Source: Rhodospirillaceae bacterium (GTDB taxonomy: Bacteria; Pseudomonadota; Alphaproteobacteria; Puniceispirillales; Puniceispirillaceae). From it: 64,000 bases of DNA. Positions 52,331 through 61,978 of this stretch are shown here, one piece after another. Under the pieces are notes generated by a model that made no database searches, was not told where the DNA came from, and saw only the letters and a list, made by a program, of their open reading frames with translations. The position numbers and the translations under genes are program-made. The stretch is from contig WTIL01000021.1 in NCBI GenBank assembly GCA_011522725.1, positions 1 through 64,000 on the forward strand. The letters are read 5' to 3'. Each line of letters opens with the position of its first letter. Within the stretch, counting starts at the first letter, position 1.

Positions 52331-54243
52331 GCAGACCGGCTTTCATCCCAGAACAGCGGTCCGCCGCGGAAGGCCGGGAACCCGATCCCGAAGATACAGG
52401 CGGCATCGGCTATGTCGGCGCTGTCGACAACACCCTCGGCAACGGCGTCGTGACACTCGGCCACAAGCGGCGCCAGCATGTCGGCGGCGATTGCGTCCAG
52501 CTCGTCCTGATCATAGGTCGCCCGGGCGCGCACCGCCTTCTTGCCGTCCCATTCATAAAAGCCCGAGCCGCTCTTCCGGCCAAGATTGCCGGCCTCGATC
52601 ATCACGGTGAAGCGGGCGGCGACTTGCGGTGAAATGCCGGTCACCTTGCCGGCACCGAGGCACACGTCGATGCCCACCTGGTCACACAGCTCAATCGGGC
52701 CCATCGGCATGCCGAACCCGACAAGCGCCTGATCGATCTTGTCCGGATCGGCCCCGTTGAGCATGGCCTCGACCGCCTTGAAAACATACGGAAGCAAGGC
52801 CCGGTTGACGAGGAAGCCTGGCGCCGACTTGCAACGCACCGGCAGCTTCTTCAGCGCGCCGCAAACATACATGGCGCGATCCACGAAGCTGCCGTCGCTG
52901 GCATCGGTATAGACCACCTCGACAAGCGGCAGCACCGGCACCGGATTGAAGAAATGCATGCCGATCAGGCGTGCCGGGTCGTTCAGCGCTGCACCGATAT
53001 CCTCGAGCGGAATGGCGGATGTGTTCGTCGCCATGATCGCGCCGGGCTTCATCTTGCTCTCGGCATCGGCAAAGACGGCTTTCTTGATCGCAAGGTCCTC
53101 TGCCACCGCCTCGATCAGCAGGTCGGCGCTGGCCAGCCCTTCGCCACCGGCATCGGCGCGCAGACGCGCCATCGCTGCCTCGACCTTCTGCGGCGCCTTC
53201 AGACGCCGCTCATACAGGGTTCGCGCACGCTCAATGGCACGGTCGACCGCATCGGCGGAAATATCCTGAAGCGTCACTTCAAAACCGCTCATGGCGGCGA
53301 CGGCGGCAATATCACCGCCCATCGTGCCGGCACCGATCACATGGATCTGCGAGACGTCATGATCGCCGCGACCACCCTTCTTCACCGCATCCGTCAGCTG
53401 GAAATTGCGCCGCATGCCAGCCGAGGCCGGCGTCATCATAAGCTCAGAAAACAGATTCGTTTCTGCTTTCATCATATTGGTTCTATTGAATTCTGAAAGG
53501 GAATAATGATCCAGAATACCAAAGGGGGCCGGCATATTGCGCGGACTTGTCCTTGCCATCAGCGCGGCACGCTCGTCGGCGATCACAGCCGCCATATCGG
53601 AGGGTCCCGGCGCCGCGCGGCGCTCGATCTTTCCGGCGACAGCGTCTCGCGCGGCATCCGCCAGCGCATCGCGACTGGCGACAAGATGGTCGACGATATT
53701 TGCGTCGAACGCCTCCCGCGCTTTCAGGAAGCGGCCATGCAGAACGAGCTTCATGGCAGCCTCGGGCCCCATGCGTTCCAAGGCGCGGACCGACCCGCCA
53801 TAACCGGGAAGAAGCCCGAGACTGATCTCGGGGAAACCGAACTGGCAGGCCGCGTCGTCGATAGAAATGATGTGGTCGAAAGCCAGTGCGAGTTCGAGGC
53901 CGCCGCCGACACAGATCCCGTCAACCAGGATCACTGACGGGCAGTCGAGCTTCTCGATCGCCGCGAATCCTTCAAGGACCTCGGCGATATGCGCTTCCAC
54001 TTCTGCGGCCGTCCTGAACAGTTCGAACTCGTTCACATCCGCGCCGAAAATGAAGCCGCGCTTCTTCGCTGATAAAAACACAAATCCGCTCGGCGCGCGG
54101 CCGGCGACCTCATCGATCGCGGCAATCAGTTCGGCCATCACCTCCTGCGCCAGCACATTGACCGAACGGCCGGCAGCATCCATCGACAGCCAGGCGACGC
54201 CGGCATCATCATAGCTCAGGTTGAAATGGGTGTAGTTGGACAA
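52327..54243 (-). CDS. Enoyl-CoA hydratase/3-hydroxyacyl-CoA dehydrogenase, FadJ/FadB-like
   Basis: N-terminal crotonase FGFPEISLGLLPGYGGSVRALERMG; Rossmann IHVIGAGTMGGDIAAVAAMSGFEVTLQDIS; GMHFFNPVPVLPLVEVV. TTG start at 54243 preceded by AGGGAGG. Confidence 0.92.
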   Translation of the reverse strand: MSNYTHFNLSYDDAGVAWLSMDAAGRSVNVLAQEVMAELIAAIDEVAGRAPSGFVFLSAKKRGFIFGADVNEFELFRTAAEVEAHIAEVLEGFAAIEKLDCPSVILVDGICVGGGLELALAFDHIISIDDAACQFGFPEISLGLLPGYGGSVRALERMGPEAAMKLVLHGRFLKAREAFDANIVDHLVASRDALADAARDAVAGKIERRAAPGPSDMAAVIADERAALMARTSPRNMPAPFGILDHYSLSEFNRTNMMKAETNLFSELMMTPASAGMRRNFQLTDAVKKGGRGDHDVSQIHVIGAGTMGGDIAAVAAMSGFEVTLQDISADAVDRAIERARTLYERRLKAPQKVEAAMARLRADAGGEGLASADLLIEAVAEDLAIKKAVFADAESKMKPGAIMATNTSAIPLEDIGAALNDPARLIGMHFFNPVPVLPLVEVVYTDASDGSFVDRAMYVCGALKKLPVRCKSAPGFLVNRALLPYVFKAVEAMLNGADPDKIDQALVGFGMPMGPIELCDQVGIDVCLGAGKVTGISPQVAARFTVMIEAGNLGRKSGSGFYEWDGKKAVRARATYDQDELDAIAADMLAPLVAECHDAVAEGVVDSADIADAACIFGIGFPAFRGGPLFWDESRSA

Positions 54244-54317
54244 GACCGCCTCCCTGGCGTATCGACAAAACTTCAACAAGGTCCCGGCTTCAAAAACGCC
54301 CGGGGCTCAAAAAGACC

Positions 54318-55124
54318 TCAGCCAGGCCAGCCAGACACGGCATTCGCAGCAATCCGCAATGTCGCCGCGACAGCCCCGTCGATCGTATCATGGATATGGT
54401 AGTTTTCTGTACTGTTGTCACCATCCGAACCGGCCTCGGGAACATGACGGCGCAGCATCCAGACCGGAATGCCAAGGTCCCGCGCCGCCGAAATCTTGGC
54501 AAAGCTGGCATTGCCGCCAGAATTCTTGCAGCACAGCAGAGTTATGCCATGGGTCTCGAAGGTCGCGCGCTCATCCGCCTTGTCGAGTTGCGGCATGGCG
54601 TTGATGAAGGTGGTGTTTGCCGGCCCTTCCATCCCCTCGACATTCAGGGCCCGCGCCCAGAGGGTGATGTCCTGCCGCTTGGTGAAGATGCCGATGGACT
54701 GTGTGCCGCCGGCAAGGAACACCCTCTCGCCGGGCGGAATGGCGTCCGCCATCTCCTGCCAGCTGTCGAAACTGCGCCAGTCATCCCCCTCCTCCGGATG
54801 CCATGGCGGACGTTCCAGCCGCAGGCACGGAATGTTCAGGGACGCCGCAGCAGCGCGGGCGTTGCGGGTGATCTGGCGGGCAAAGGGATGGGTGGCGTCA
54901 ATCACCAGCCCAACACCATTTTCGCGGCAATATTCCGCCAGCCCCTCCGGACCACCAAAGCCACCAACGCGCGTCGGCACCGGCAATCCCGCCGGATTCG
55001 GCGTGGCACCGGCCAGAGAGGCCGTTAGCTGGACCGACGGCTCGTCCGAAAGGGCGTGGATCACGGCCCGTGATTCGGCGGTGCCGGCCAGCACCAGTGT
55101 CCTGAGCGGCATATCGGACATCAC
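54318..55124 (-). CDS. cobK: Precorrin-6A/cobalt-precorrin-6A reductase
   Basis: RTLVLAGTAESRAVIHAL, VIDATHPFARQITRNARAAAASLNIPCLRLERPPW, LLCCKNSGG. Confidence 0.93.
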   Translation of the reverse strand: MMSDMPLRTLVLAGTAESRAVIHALSDEPSVQLTASLAGATPNPAGLPVPTRVGGFGGPEGLAEYCRENGVGLVIDATHPFARQITRNARAAAASLNIPCLRLERPPWHPEEGDDWRSFDSWQEMADAIPPGERVFLAGGTQSIGIFTKRQDITLWARALNVEGMEGPANTTFINAMPQLDKADERATFETHGITLLCCKNSGGNASFAKISAARDLGIPVWMLRRHVPEAGSDGDNSTENYHIHDTIDGAVAATLRIAANAVSGWPG

Positions 55125-56251
55125 GCCCCGCCCTTGCCGATGGTGCCGGCACGGCCAAGAAGCCGGCCGTCACGGCTGATCACAACCACCTCGACCGCTG
55201 TCTCGGCGCCACGCAGATGCGCAAGAGCCGTCTCGCGCGCCCCAGCCGCCACAGCCTCGGCAAGCGCCGACCGCTGGTCGTCCGTTGCCATCTGCGAGAC
55301 CTCGAGCACGGAATTGGCGGAAGCCACGGCATCACGGTCCATGCCGAACCTGCAGGCAAGCGCGGCAAGCGCGTCAAAATCCACCTGCGAGCGCGCCGAG
55401 TGCAGGTCGATCGCGCCCTGTGACAGCTTCACCATCTTGCCGAAGCCACCAAGGATCGACAGGTTGGGGACCGGATGACGGCGCATATATTTCAGCATGC
55501 CGCCGACAAAATCCCCCATGTCGATGAGCGCAATGTCGGGAAGGCTGTATGCGCCCTGGCCCCACCCTTCGGACGTCGCGCCGGTAGAGCCCATGACATG
55601 CGGCAACGCGTTTGCCCGCGCCACGTCGATCCCGCGGTGTATCGAGGCAATCCAGGCTGAGCAGGAAAAGGGCCTGACAACGCCGGTCGTGCCAAGAATG
55701 GAAATCCCGCCCTCGATGCCAAGACGCGGATTCCAGGTCTTTTTGGCAATGGCCGCGCCATCCGGCACCGAAATCTCGATGGCGACATCACCCGTCCCGC
55801 CAAGCGCGGCCGCCAGTTCGGCCACGGCATCCTGCATCATCTGTCGCGGCACCGGGTTGATCGCAGGCTCGCCAACCGCTACCGGCAGCCCGGGCTTGGT
55901 GACAATGCCGACCCCGTCGCCGCCGCTGAAGGTCACGCCAGTGCCTGCCGCGCCTTTGCGAAGGGTCGCACAGATCATCGCGCCATGCGTCACGTCAGGG
56001 TCGTCACCGGCATCCTTGATGATGCCGGCCCGGAACCAGTCGCCGCCGGAGTCACTGCCGCTGGAGGTCTCTGCCACCTCGAGATCGGCGTTTTTGCCGC
56101 TTGGCGTGACAATTGTGACGCGATCAGGAAACTGCCCGGCAAGCATCGCCGTGTAGGCTGCGTTCACGGCAGCGGTGGCGCAGGTACCCGTGGTCCAGCC
56201 GAACCGGAGCTTTGTCTCGAGCTTGTCTTTCCGCGACGCGGACCGGGTCAT
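55121..56251 (-). CDS. cbiD: Cobalt-precorrin-5B C(1)-methyltransferase
   Basis: LRFGWTTGTCATAAVNAAYTAMLAGQFPDRVTIVTPSGK, TFSGGDGVGIVTKPGLPVAVGEPAINPVPRQMM, LGIEGGISILGTTGVVRPFS. Confidence 0.96.
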   Translation of the reverse strand: MTRSASRKDKLETKLRFGWTTGTCATAAVNAAYTAMLAGQFPDRVTIVTPSGKNADLEVAETSSGSDSGGDWFRAGIIKDAGDDPDVTHGAMICATLRKGAAGTGVTFSGGDGVGIVTKPGLPVAVGEPAINPVPRQMMQDAVAELAAALGGTGDVAIEISVPDGAAIAKKTWNPRLGIEGGISILGTTGVVRPFSCSAWIASIHRGIDVARANALPHVMGSTGATSEGWGQGAYSLPDIALIDMGDFVGGMLKYMRRHPVPNLSILGGFGKMVKLSQGAIDLHSARSQVDFDALAALACRFGMDRDAVASANSVLEVSQMATDDQRSALAEAVAAGARETALAHLRGAETAVEVVVISRDGRLLGRAGTIGKGGA

Positions 56252-56392
56252 GTATCGAGCACCTGTCAGGTTGGGCTTCGGCCATTATGGCGGCAGCCAA
56301 TCTATTGGCTTTGCGGGTTATGCGCTGCTATCTTTGACTGCCTTGATTAGTAGCGAATTTACCATGGCGAATCCACCACCAGCGGACCGTGA

Positions 56393-57286
56393 TTGATGAC
56401 CAGTAACAGCCAAGATCATCCGACACCGGCTTCCGGCAGCCTGCCGGCGCTGGATGCGCGCGACTGGCCGGTCTTCGAGCCCGGCTGGGTGTGGATGACG
56501 GGCGGCGGTCCGGGTGATCCGGGCCTGATCACGCTGCATGCGCTGAACGCGCTGAAACAGGCCGACGTGATCATCTATGACGCGCTGGTCGACCCGTCCT
56601 TGCTGCACTGGGCCCGGCCCGAAGCCGAGATCGAATATGCCGGCAAGCGCGGCGGCAAGCCGTCACCAAGCCAGCGGGACATCTCGCTTCGGCTGATCGA
56701 GCTCGCCCGCAAGAACAAGCGGGTTTTGCGGCTCAAGGGCGGTGATCCCTTTGTGTTCGGACGCGGCGGTGAAGAGGCGCAGACGCTTGTTCAGGCCGGC
56801 ATAAACATTCGCGTGATCCCCGGCATTTCGGCCGGCATCGGCGGACTGGCCTATGCCGGCATTCCGGTCACGCACCGTGACGTCAATCAGTCCGTCACCT
56901 TCCTGTCGGGACATGACCGCACCGGGCTGATGCCCTCGGCCATCGACTGGGACGGCCTTGGCCGCAGCGCCCAGGTCATCGTGATGTATATGGCGGTCAA
57001 GCATATGCCGGACATCTGCCGGAAGCTGATTGCCGCGGGGCGCTCGCCTGACGAGCCTGTCGCCGTCGTCAGGAATGCCACGCGCGACGACATGCAGGTT
57101 CTCGAGACCACCCTCGCCACCGCCCCTCACGACATCGTCGAGAGCGGAATCGGCGCACCGGCCATCATCTGTATCGGGCGTGTGGTGCTGATGCGCCAGT
57201 GCCTCGACTGGATTGGCCAGATGGCGGGCGAGCCCGTCCGCGACACCGATCCGCTGGGTGTGCGCGCCATCTCGGAAACAGGCTGA
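56393..57286 (+). CDS. cobA: Uroporphyrinogen-III C-methyltransferase
   Basis: VWMTGGGPGDPGLITLHALNALKQADVIIYDALVDPSLL, RLKGGDPFVFGRGGEEAQTLVQAGI, GIPVTHRDVNQSVTFLSGHD. Confidence 0.96.
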   Translation: MMTSNSQDHPTPASGSLPALDARDWPVFEPGWVWMTGGGPGDPGLITLHALNALKQADVIIYDALVDPSLLHWARPEAEIEYAGKRGGKPSPSQRDISLRLIELARKNKRVLRLKGGDPFVFGRGGEEAQTLVQAGINIRVIPGISAGIGGLAYAGIPVTHRDVNQSVTFLSGHDRTGLMPSAIDWDGLGRSAQVIVMYMAVKHMPDICRKLIAAGRSPDEPVAVVRNATRDDMQVLETTLATAPHDIVESGIGAPAIICIGRVVLMRQCLDWIGQMAGEPVRDTDPLGVRAISETG

Positions 57287-58581
57287 TGGCATCACGCGGG
57301 CTGGTTGTTGCCGGCCTCACCTCGGGAAGCGGCAAGACAACCGTCACGCTCGGCCTGCTGCGCGCCATGCGCCGCGCCGGCATCGGGGTGAATGCCGCCA
57401 AATCTGGGCCCGACTATATCGACGCCGCCTTTCTGGCCGCCGCCAGTGGCGCATCCGCCGTCAATCTCGACAGCCACGCCATGAGGCGCGACCTGATCCG
57501 CCACCTCGCCGCCGACGGGCCGGAACCGCGCCTGCTGGTCGAAGGGGTGATGGGGCTTTTCGACGGCACAGACGGCGGTAGCGGCAGCACCGTATCAGTC
57601 GCCGAGGCCCTGCAGGCACCCGTGATGCTGGTTCTGGACGCACGCCATCAGGGGCAGACCGCCGCGGCCCTTGCCGCCGGCATCGCCACGCAATTGCCGG
57701 ACGGGGTGAGCCTCGCCGGTGTCGTGCTGAACCGCATCGCCTCGCCCCGCCATGAAGAGCTGATCAGCGCCGCGCTGGCCGAACGCGGCATTGCCCTGTT
57801 CGGCAGCCTGCCGGCAAATGGTGATATCGAAATTCCGTCACGGCATCTTGGACTGGTTCAGGCCGCCGACCTCGCCGCCAGCGGCGCTCTGGAACCGATG
57901 ATCGACAAGGCCGCCGAACTGGTTGCTGCGCATCTCGACCTTGGCGCCATCGAAGCGGCGTTCGCCGGTATCGCAGCGCCCGAGACCGGGCCAGCCCTCC
58001 TTCCGCCGCCAGGGCACCGAATTGCCATTGCCCGCGACGCGGCCTTCGGCTTTTCCTATGAGCACCTTATGGCAGGCTGGCGTGATGCCGGCGCCGAAAT
58101 CATGAAGTTTTCGCCACTGGCGGATGAGGCGCCGCCACCAGACGCCGATTTCATCTTTCTTCCCGGAGGATATCCCGAGCTTCATCTTCCCGAACTGTCC
58201 CGCGCCGGCAACTTCCTTGGCGGCTTGCGGGCGGCAGCCGAACGCGGCACCCGGATCTATGGCGAATGCGGCGGCTACATGGTGCTTGGCGAGACGATTA
58301 TCGATGCAGAAGGCACATCATACCCGATGGCCGGACTGCTGGCGCTGGAGACGAGTTTTGCGAAACGCAAACTTCATCTCGGCTACCGCAGGATGACCCC
58401 GCTGGCACAGGCCTGGCCCGGCCTGGAACCCGTAACGGGTCACGAATTCCACTATACCAGCGCCACCCGCGCCGAAGGCGACCCGCTGTTCGCGGTCAGC
58501 GATGCCGCCGGGCGCGACCTCGGCACAATGGGTCTGGTGCGGGGCAGCGTCGCCGGCTCATACGCCCACATCATCGCCTGA
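57286..58581 (+). CDS. cobB: Cobyrinate a,c-diamide synthase
   Basis: GLVVAGLTSGSGKTTVTLGLLRAMRRAGIGVNAAKSGPDYIDAAFL, RIYGECGGYMVLGE glutaminase Cys; TGATG overlap with cobA. Confidence 0.96.
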   Translation: MASRGLVVAGLTSGSGKTTVTLGLLRAMRRAGIGVNAAKSGPDYIDAAFLAAASGASAVNLDSHAMRRDLIRHLAADGPEPRLLVEGVMGLFDGTDGGSGSTVSVAEALQAPVMLVLDARHQGQTAAALAAGIATQLPDGVSLAGVVLNRIASPRHEELISAALAERGIALFGSLPANGDIEIPSRHLGLVQAADLAASGALEPMIDKAAELVAAHLDLGAIEAAFAGIAAPETGPALLPPPGHRIAIARDAAFGFSYEHLMAGWRDAGAEIMKFSPLADEAPPPDADFIFLPGGYPELHLPELSRAGNFLGGLRAAAERGTRIYGECGGYMVLGETIIDAEGTSYPMAGLLALETSFAKRKLHLGYRRMTPLAQAWPGLEPVTGHEFHYTSATRAEGDPLFAVSDAAGRDLGTMGLVRGSVAGSYAHIIA

Positions 58582-58602
58582 ATTCAGCGTCTGAATTCGG
58601 CG
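58575..58602. terminator. Bidirectional stem-loop between cobB and cobM
   Basis: CGCC(T)GAATTCAG-CGT-CTGAATTCGGCG: 12 bp paired with one bulged T, containing the cobB stop codon. Confidence 0.6.
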
Positions 58603-58608
58603 CCTCTC

Positions 58609-59394
58609 TCAGCCCTCCGCATCGGCGGCGCGGCCTCGCTTCGGACGCAGGATATGTGCATGTGCCGCGTCATAGAGCGCGCTGTCTCGGAAATCAGCCG
58701 TCTGCGCCAGCGCCGGTCCGACAAAGATCAGCGCCGTTCGCGTAATCTTGGCTTCCTGAACCTTGGCGCGGATATCGGACAGCGTGCCGTGGATATAGTC
58801 CTCATCCGGCCAGCCGACGCGATAGGCCACAATCACCGGGCAATCCTCGCCATAGAACGGCACAAGGTCGCGCTCGATCTGGCGCAGGTTCCGGACCGAC
58901 AGATGAATGGCCAGTGTCGCGCCGGTTCGGCCAAGACTGGTCAGTTCCTCGCCCGGCGGCATGGCGGATGACTTCATCGCCGTGCGGGTCAGGATCAGCG
59001 ACTGCGCCACCTCCGGCACCGTCAGCTCGATCCCGAGGCCGGCCGCCGCCGCCGCATAGGCCGAGACGCCCGGCACAATCCTGTAATCGATGCCAAGCGC
59101 CTTCAGACGGCGAATCTGTTCGGCGATGGCGCCGTAAAGCGACGGGTCGCCGGAATGGACACGCGCGACATCCTGGCCCTTGTCGTGAGCGGCCACGATC
59201 TCGTCGATGATGTCATCAAGGGTCAGTGACGCCGTGTCGATCACCCGCGCGTCGGCGGGCGCGGCGGCGACAACGGCCTCGGGCACCAGCGATCCGGCAT
59301 AGAGGCAGACCGGGCAGCTCTCGATCAGGCGCAGGCCGCGAACGGTGATGAGTTCCGGGTCGCCGGGGCCGGCACCAATGAAATGAACGGTCAT
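58609..59394 (-). CDS. cobM: Precorrin-4/cobalt-precorrin-4 C(11)-methyltransferase
   Basis: VHFIGAGPGDPELITVRGLRLIESCPVCLYAGSLVPEAVV, ARVHSGDPSLYGAIAEQI. Confidence 0.96.
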   Translation of the reverse strand: MTVHFIGAGPGDPELITVRGLRLIESCPVCLYAGSLVPEAVVAAAPADARVIDTASLTLDDIIDEIVAAHDKGQDVARVHSGDPSLYGAIAEQIRRLKALGIDYRIVPGVSAYAAAAAGLGIELTVPEVAQSLILTRTAMKSSAMPPGEELTSLGRTGATLAIHLSVRNLRQIERDLVPFYGEDCPVIVAYRVGWPDEDYIHGTLSDIRAKVQEAKITRTALIFVGPALAQTADFRDSALYDAAHAHILRPKRGRAADAEG

Positions 59395-61265
59395 GTGTCC
59401 GCCTCCGTTTCGTCCTGTTTCCTGCCTTGCGGGGCGTCGAGATGCTTGGCATAGCCGCGCGGCGTGTAGACCGCGCTTCCCCGCCCGAGATCGAGCCGCT
59501 TTGAACTACTGGCGCCGACCATCACGGTCGTCAGCATATCCACCTCGTCAATATCCAGACCACCCAGTGTGCGGTACTGGATTTTCTCGTCCGGCCTGCC
59601 GAGGCTGGAGGCGAGAATCACCGGCACATCCCCGCCGCGATACTGCATCAGGATTTCACGTGCCGCGGCGAGCTGTGTGCGCCGCCGCTTCGAAACCGGA
59701 TTATAGAAGGCGACGACGAAATCACCGACACCGGCGGCGTGAATGCGTTTTTCGATGGCTTCCCACGGTGTCAGCAGGTCGGACAGCGAGATGGCGCAGA
59801 AATCATGGCCCAGAATGGCGCCTGACCGGGCCGCGGCGGCCTGAAGTGCCGAAATTCCCGGCGCGCTGACGATCTGGACACGGCGCGCGGCATCCGAGAC
59901 GCCGCCATCCGCCTCGTCCCGGTCGAGAAGCTCGTAGACAAGCGCGCCCATGGCGTAGATGCCGGCATCACCCGAACAGATCACAGCGACATCCTTGCCT
60001 GCCGCCGCCGCCTCAAGGGCATAGCGGCACCGCGCTTCTTCCTCGCCGAGCCTGAAATCACGGCGCGGAATATGCGCTGCCACCGCGCCTAGCAGATCGA
60101 TATAGAGGTCGTAGCCGACAAGCTCGTCCGCGCCGAGGATCATCTGCGATGCCTCCGGCGTGCGCCACTCGGCCTGTCCCGGGCCGATGCCGATCAGCAT
60201 CACCCGTCCGGGCTTGCGGCCGGCCAACGCCGGCTCGTCGACAGGTGCCGGGGCAAGCGCAAGCGCCATGGTGGCGTTGGCGGATTTCACCTTCTTGTGG
60301 ATCAGCTTTCCGTCCGGCCCGGCAGCGGCAAGCGCGGCCGCTTCGGCAACGCCGGGAATGCCGATCTCCTCTTCGACAACGGCCGAAGGGCTGGCAAGAC
60401 GCGGCGCCTCGGCAGCAAGCGTCTCACGGTCAAAGATGCGAAGCGGCACATCAAGCATCGCTGCCAGCGCATGGAGCGCCGGCTCGTCGGCTTTCAGATC
60501 GACACTGAACACACCGGCAATCGACGCCGCGTTGATATCGGCGCGGGTCAGTTCCTGCATCACGAGGTCGATCATCTCGTCCGGCTGGCAACCACGCGCA
60601 CAGCCGACGCCAAGCATGACATCCTGCGGGCAATAGACCAGCTCTGACTCGCCTGGCGTGCGCTGGCGACGGGTCACGGTCAGGGACACCGCATTGCCGC
60701 GCGGCACCCGGTCAAACCATTCATTCAGCCCGTCGAGGCAGTCACCGTCGATAAAGGCGCCGTCGCCTGCCAGCAGCTGCGGCATGACACGCTGCGCGGC
60801 CGCCTGATTGGCAAGCCGCCAGCCTGCCGGTGGTTCGTCCAGCGGGATGCCCCAGCGGTCATCGCCCGCCGTGGTGATGGCAAGGTTCGCCCCGACCGCG
60901 TCGGCCACCTGCCGCGCCAGCGTGATGGCCCCGTGATGCCCGCCGACCAGCGGCACCGCCACATTGCCGCTTTCGGCAACGGCGATCACCGGGGCGTCTG
61001 TGCCCTTGTGGCGCAGATGCGGTGCCACGGCCCGGATCAGAATGCCGGCGGCGCAGATTCCGATGACCGGCCTGCCGCTGCAGAACAGGTCGGCGATATG
61101 CGGCGTCGCCTTGCCGAAATGATGCGGTGCATCGGGGCAGCGAACCGCATGCCCGTGAATGTCGGCGTCAATCACCTCGGCCAGCCGCCTGGCGATTGCA
61201 AGCCCGGCCTTCGACAGGCACAGGATGACCGGCCGTGCCGGCTGGCTTGCCGTCAGCTGATCCAT
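59391..61265 (-). CDS. cobJ: Fusion: CbiG (cobalt-precorrin-5A hydrolase) + CobJ/CbiH (precorrin-3B C17-methyltransferase)
   Basis: N-terminal CbiG IGICAAGILIRAVAPHL...GGHHGAITLARQVADAVGA and CbiG_C LGVGCARGCQPDEMIDLV; C-terminal MLIGIGPGQAEWRTPEASQMILGADELVGYDLYIDLL; 624 aa. Confidence 0.93.
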   Translation of the reverse strand: MDQLTASQPARPVILCLSKAGLAIARRLAEVIDADIHGHAVRCPDAPHHFGKATPHIADLFCSGRPVIGICAAGILIRAVAPHLRHKGTDAPVIAVAESGNVAVPLVGGHHGAITLARQVADAVGANLAITTAGDDRWGIPLDEPPAGWRLANQAAAQRVMPQLLAGDGAFIDGDCLDGLNEWFDRVPRGNAVSLTVTRRQRTPGESELVYCPQDVMLGVGCARGCQPDEMIDLVMQELTRADINAASIAGVFSVDLKADEPALHALAAMLDVPLRIFDRETLAAEAPRLASPSAVVEEEIGIPGVAEAAALAAAGPDGKLIHKKVKSANATMALALAPAPVDEPALAGRKPGRVMLIGIGPGQAEWRTPEASQMILGADELVGYDLYIDLLGAVAAHIPRRDFRLGEEEARCRYALEAAAAGKDVAVICSGDAGIYAMGALVYELLDRDEADGGVSDAARRVQIVSAPGISALQAAAARSGAILGHDFCAISLSDLLTPWEAIEKRIHAAGVGDFVVAFYNPVSKRRRTQLAAAREILMQYRGGDVPVILASSLGRPDEKIQYRTLGGLDIDEVDMLTTVMVGASSSKRLDLGRGSAVYTPRGYAKHLDAPQGRKQDETEADT

Positions 61266-61960
61266 GGATCATCTCCCTTATAGACAAGGATCATCGAAAA
61301 ATAGGGGGCATCGTCCGGCGCGTCGCCAAGGGCCAGCGCCCGCTGGTGCGGCAGCGAGGCGTGGCTTGTGTAGCGCGCCTGTTCGGCAAGGCCGAGCGCG
61401 CCGAGAAGCGCCCGCAGGCGCGGCATGTGCCGGCCGATCTTCATGATCGCCACCGCCTCGGCACGGCCGATGGCGTCGGTCAGCGCCGCGTCATCCAGCG
61501 TTGCCGGCAATACCGTCAGGATGTCGCTGCGCGCGACCAGCGGGTGCGACTGGGCGGCCGCGCATGCCGACAGGCTGGTGACGCCGGGTACAATCTCTAC
61601 CGGAAAGTCGTCACGAAGCCGCACGAGAAGATACATGAACGACCCGTAGAACAGCGGGTCACCCTCGCACAGCAGAACCACGTCGCGGCCGGCCGCGAGA
61701 TGCGCCGCGATATCCCCTGCACCCTTGTCGTAAATCGACTGCGCCGGCGCCCTGCCGGTGCGCATCGGCACCACCATGGGGATTTCAACCGCGTCGGGGC
61801 TTATTGCCTCAGCCACAATCGAGCGGGCAAAGCTCTCGCCGGAATCAGGCGCCGGATAGGCGATGACCTGTGCCGATTCGACCAGCGACCAGGCACGCCG
61901 TGTCACCAGTTGCGGATCGCCGGGGCCCGTCCCGACGCCATAGAGTGTTCCTGTCGTCAT
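61253..61960 (-). CDS. cobI: Precorrin-2 C(20)-methyltransferase
   Basis: LYGVGTGPGDPQLVTRRAWSLVESAQVIAYPAP, LLCEGDPLFYGSFMYLL. Confidence 0.95.
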   Translation of the reverse strand: MTTGTLYGVGTGPGDPQLVTRRAWSLVESAQVIAYPAPDSGESFARSIVAEAISPDAVEIPMVVPMRTGRAPAQSIYDKGAGDIAAHLAAGRDVVLLCEGDPLFYGSFMYLLVRLRDDFPVEIVPGVTSLSACAAAQSHPLVARSDILTVLPATLDDAALTDAIGRAEAVAIMKIGRHMPRLRALLGALGLAEQARYTSHASLPHQRALALGDAPDDAPYFSMILVYKGDDPWIS

Positions 61961-61978
61961 GATCGCTACCCGTCCGGA

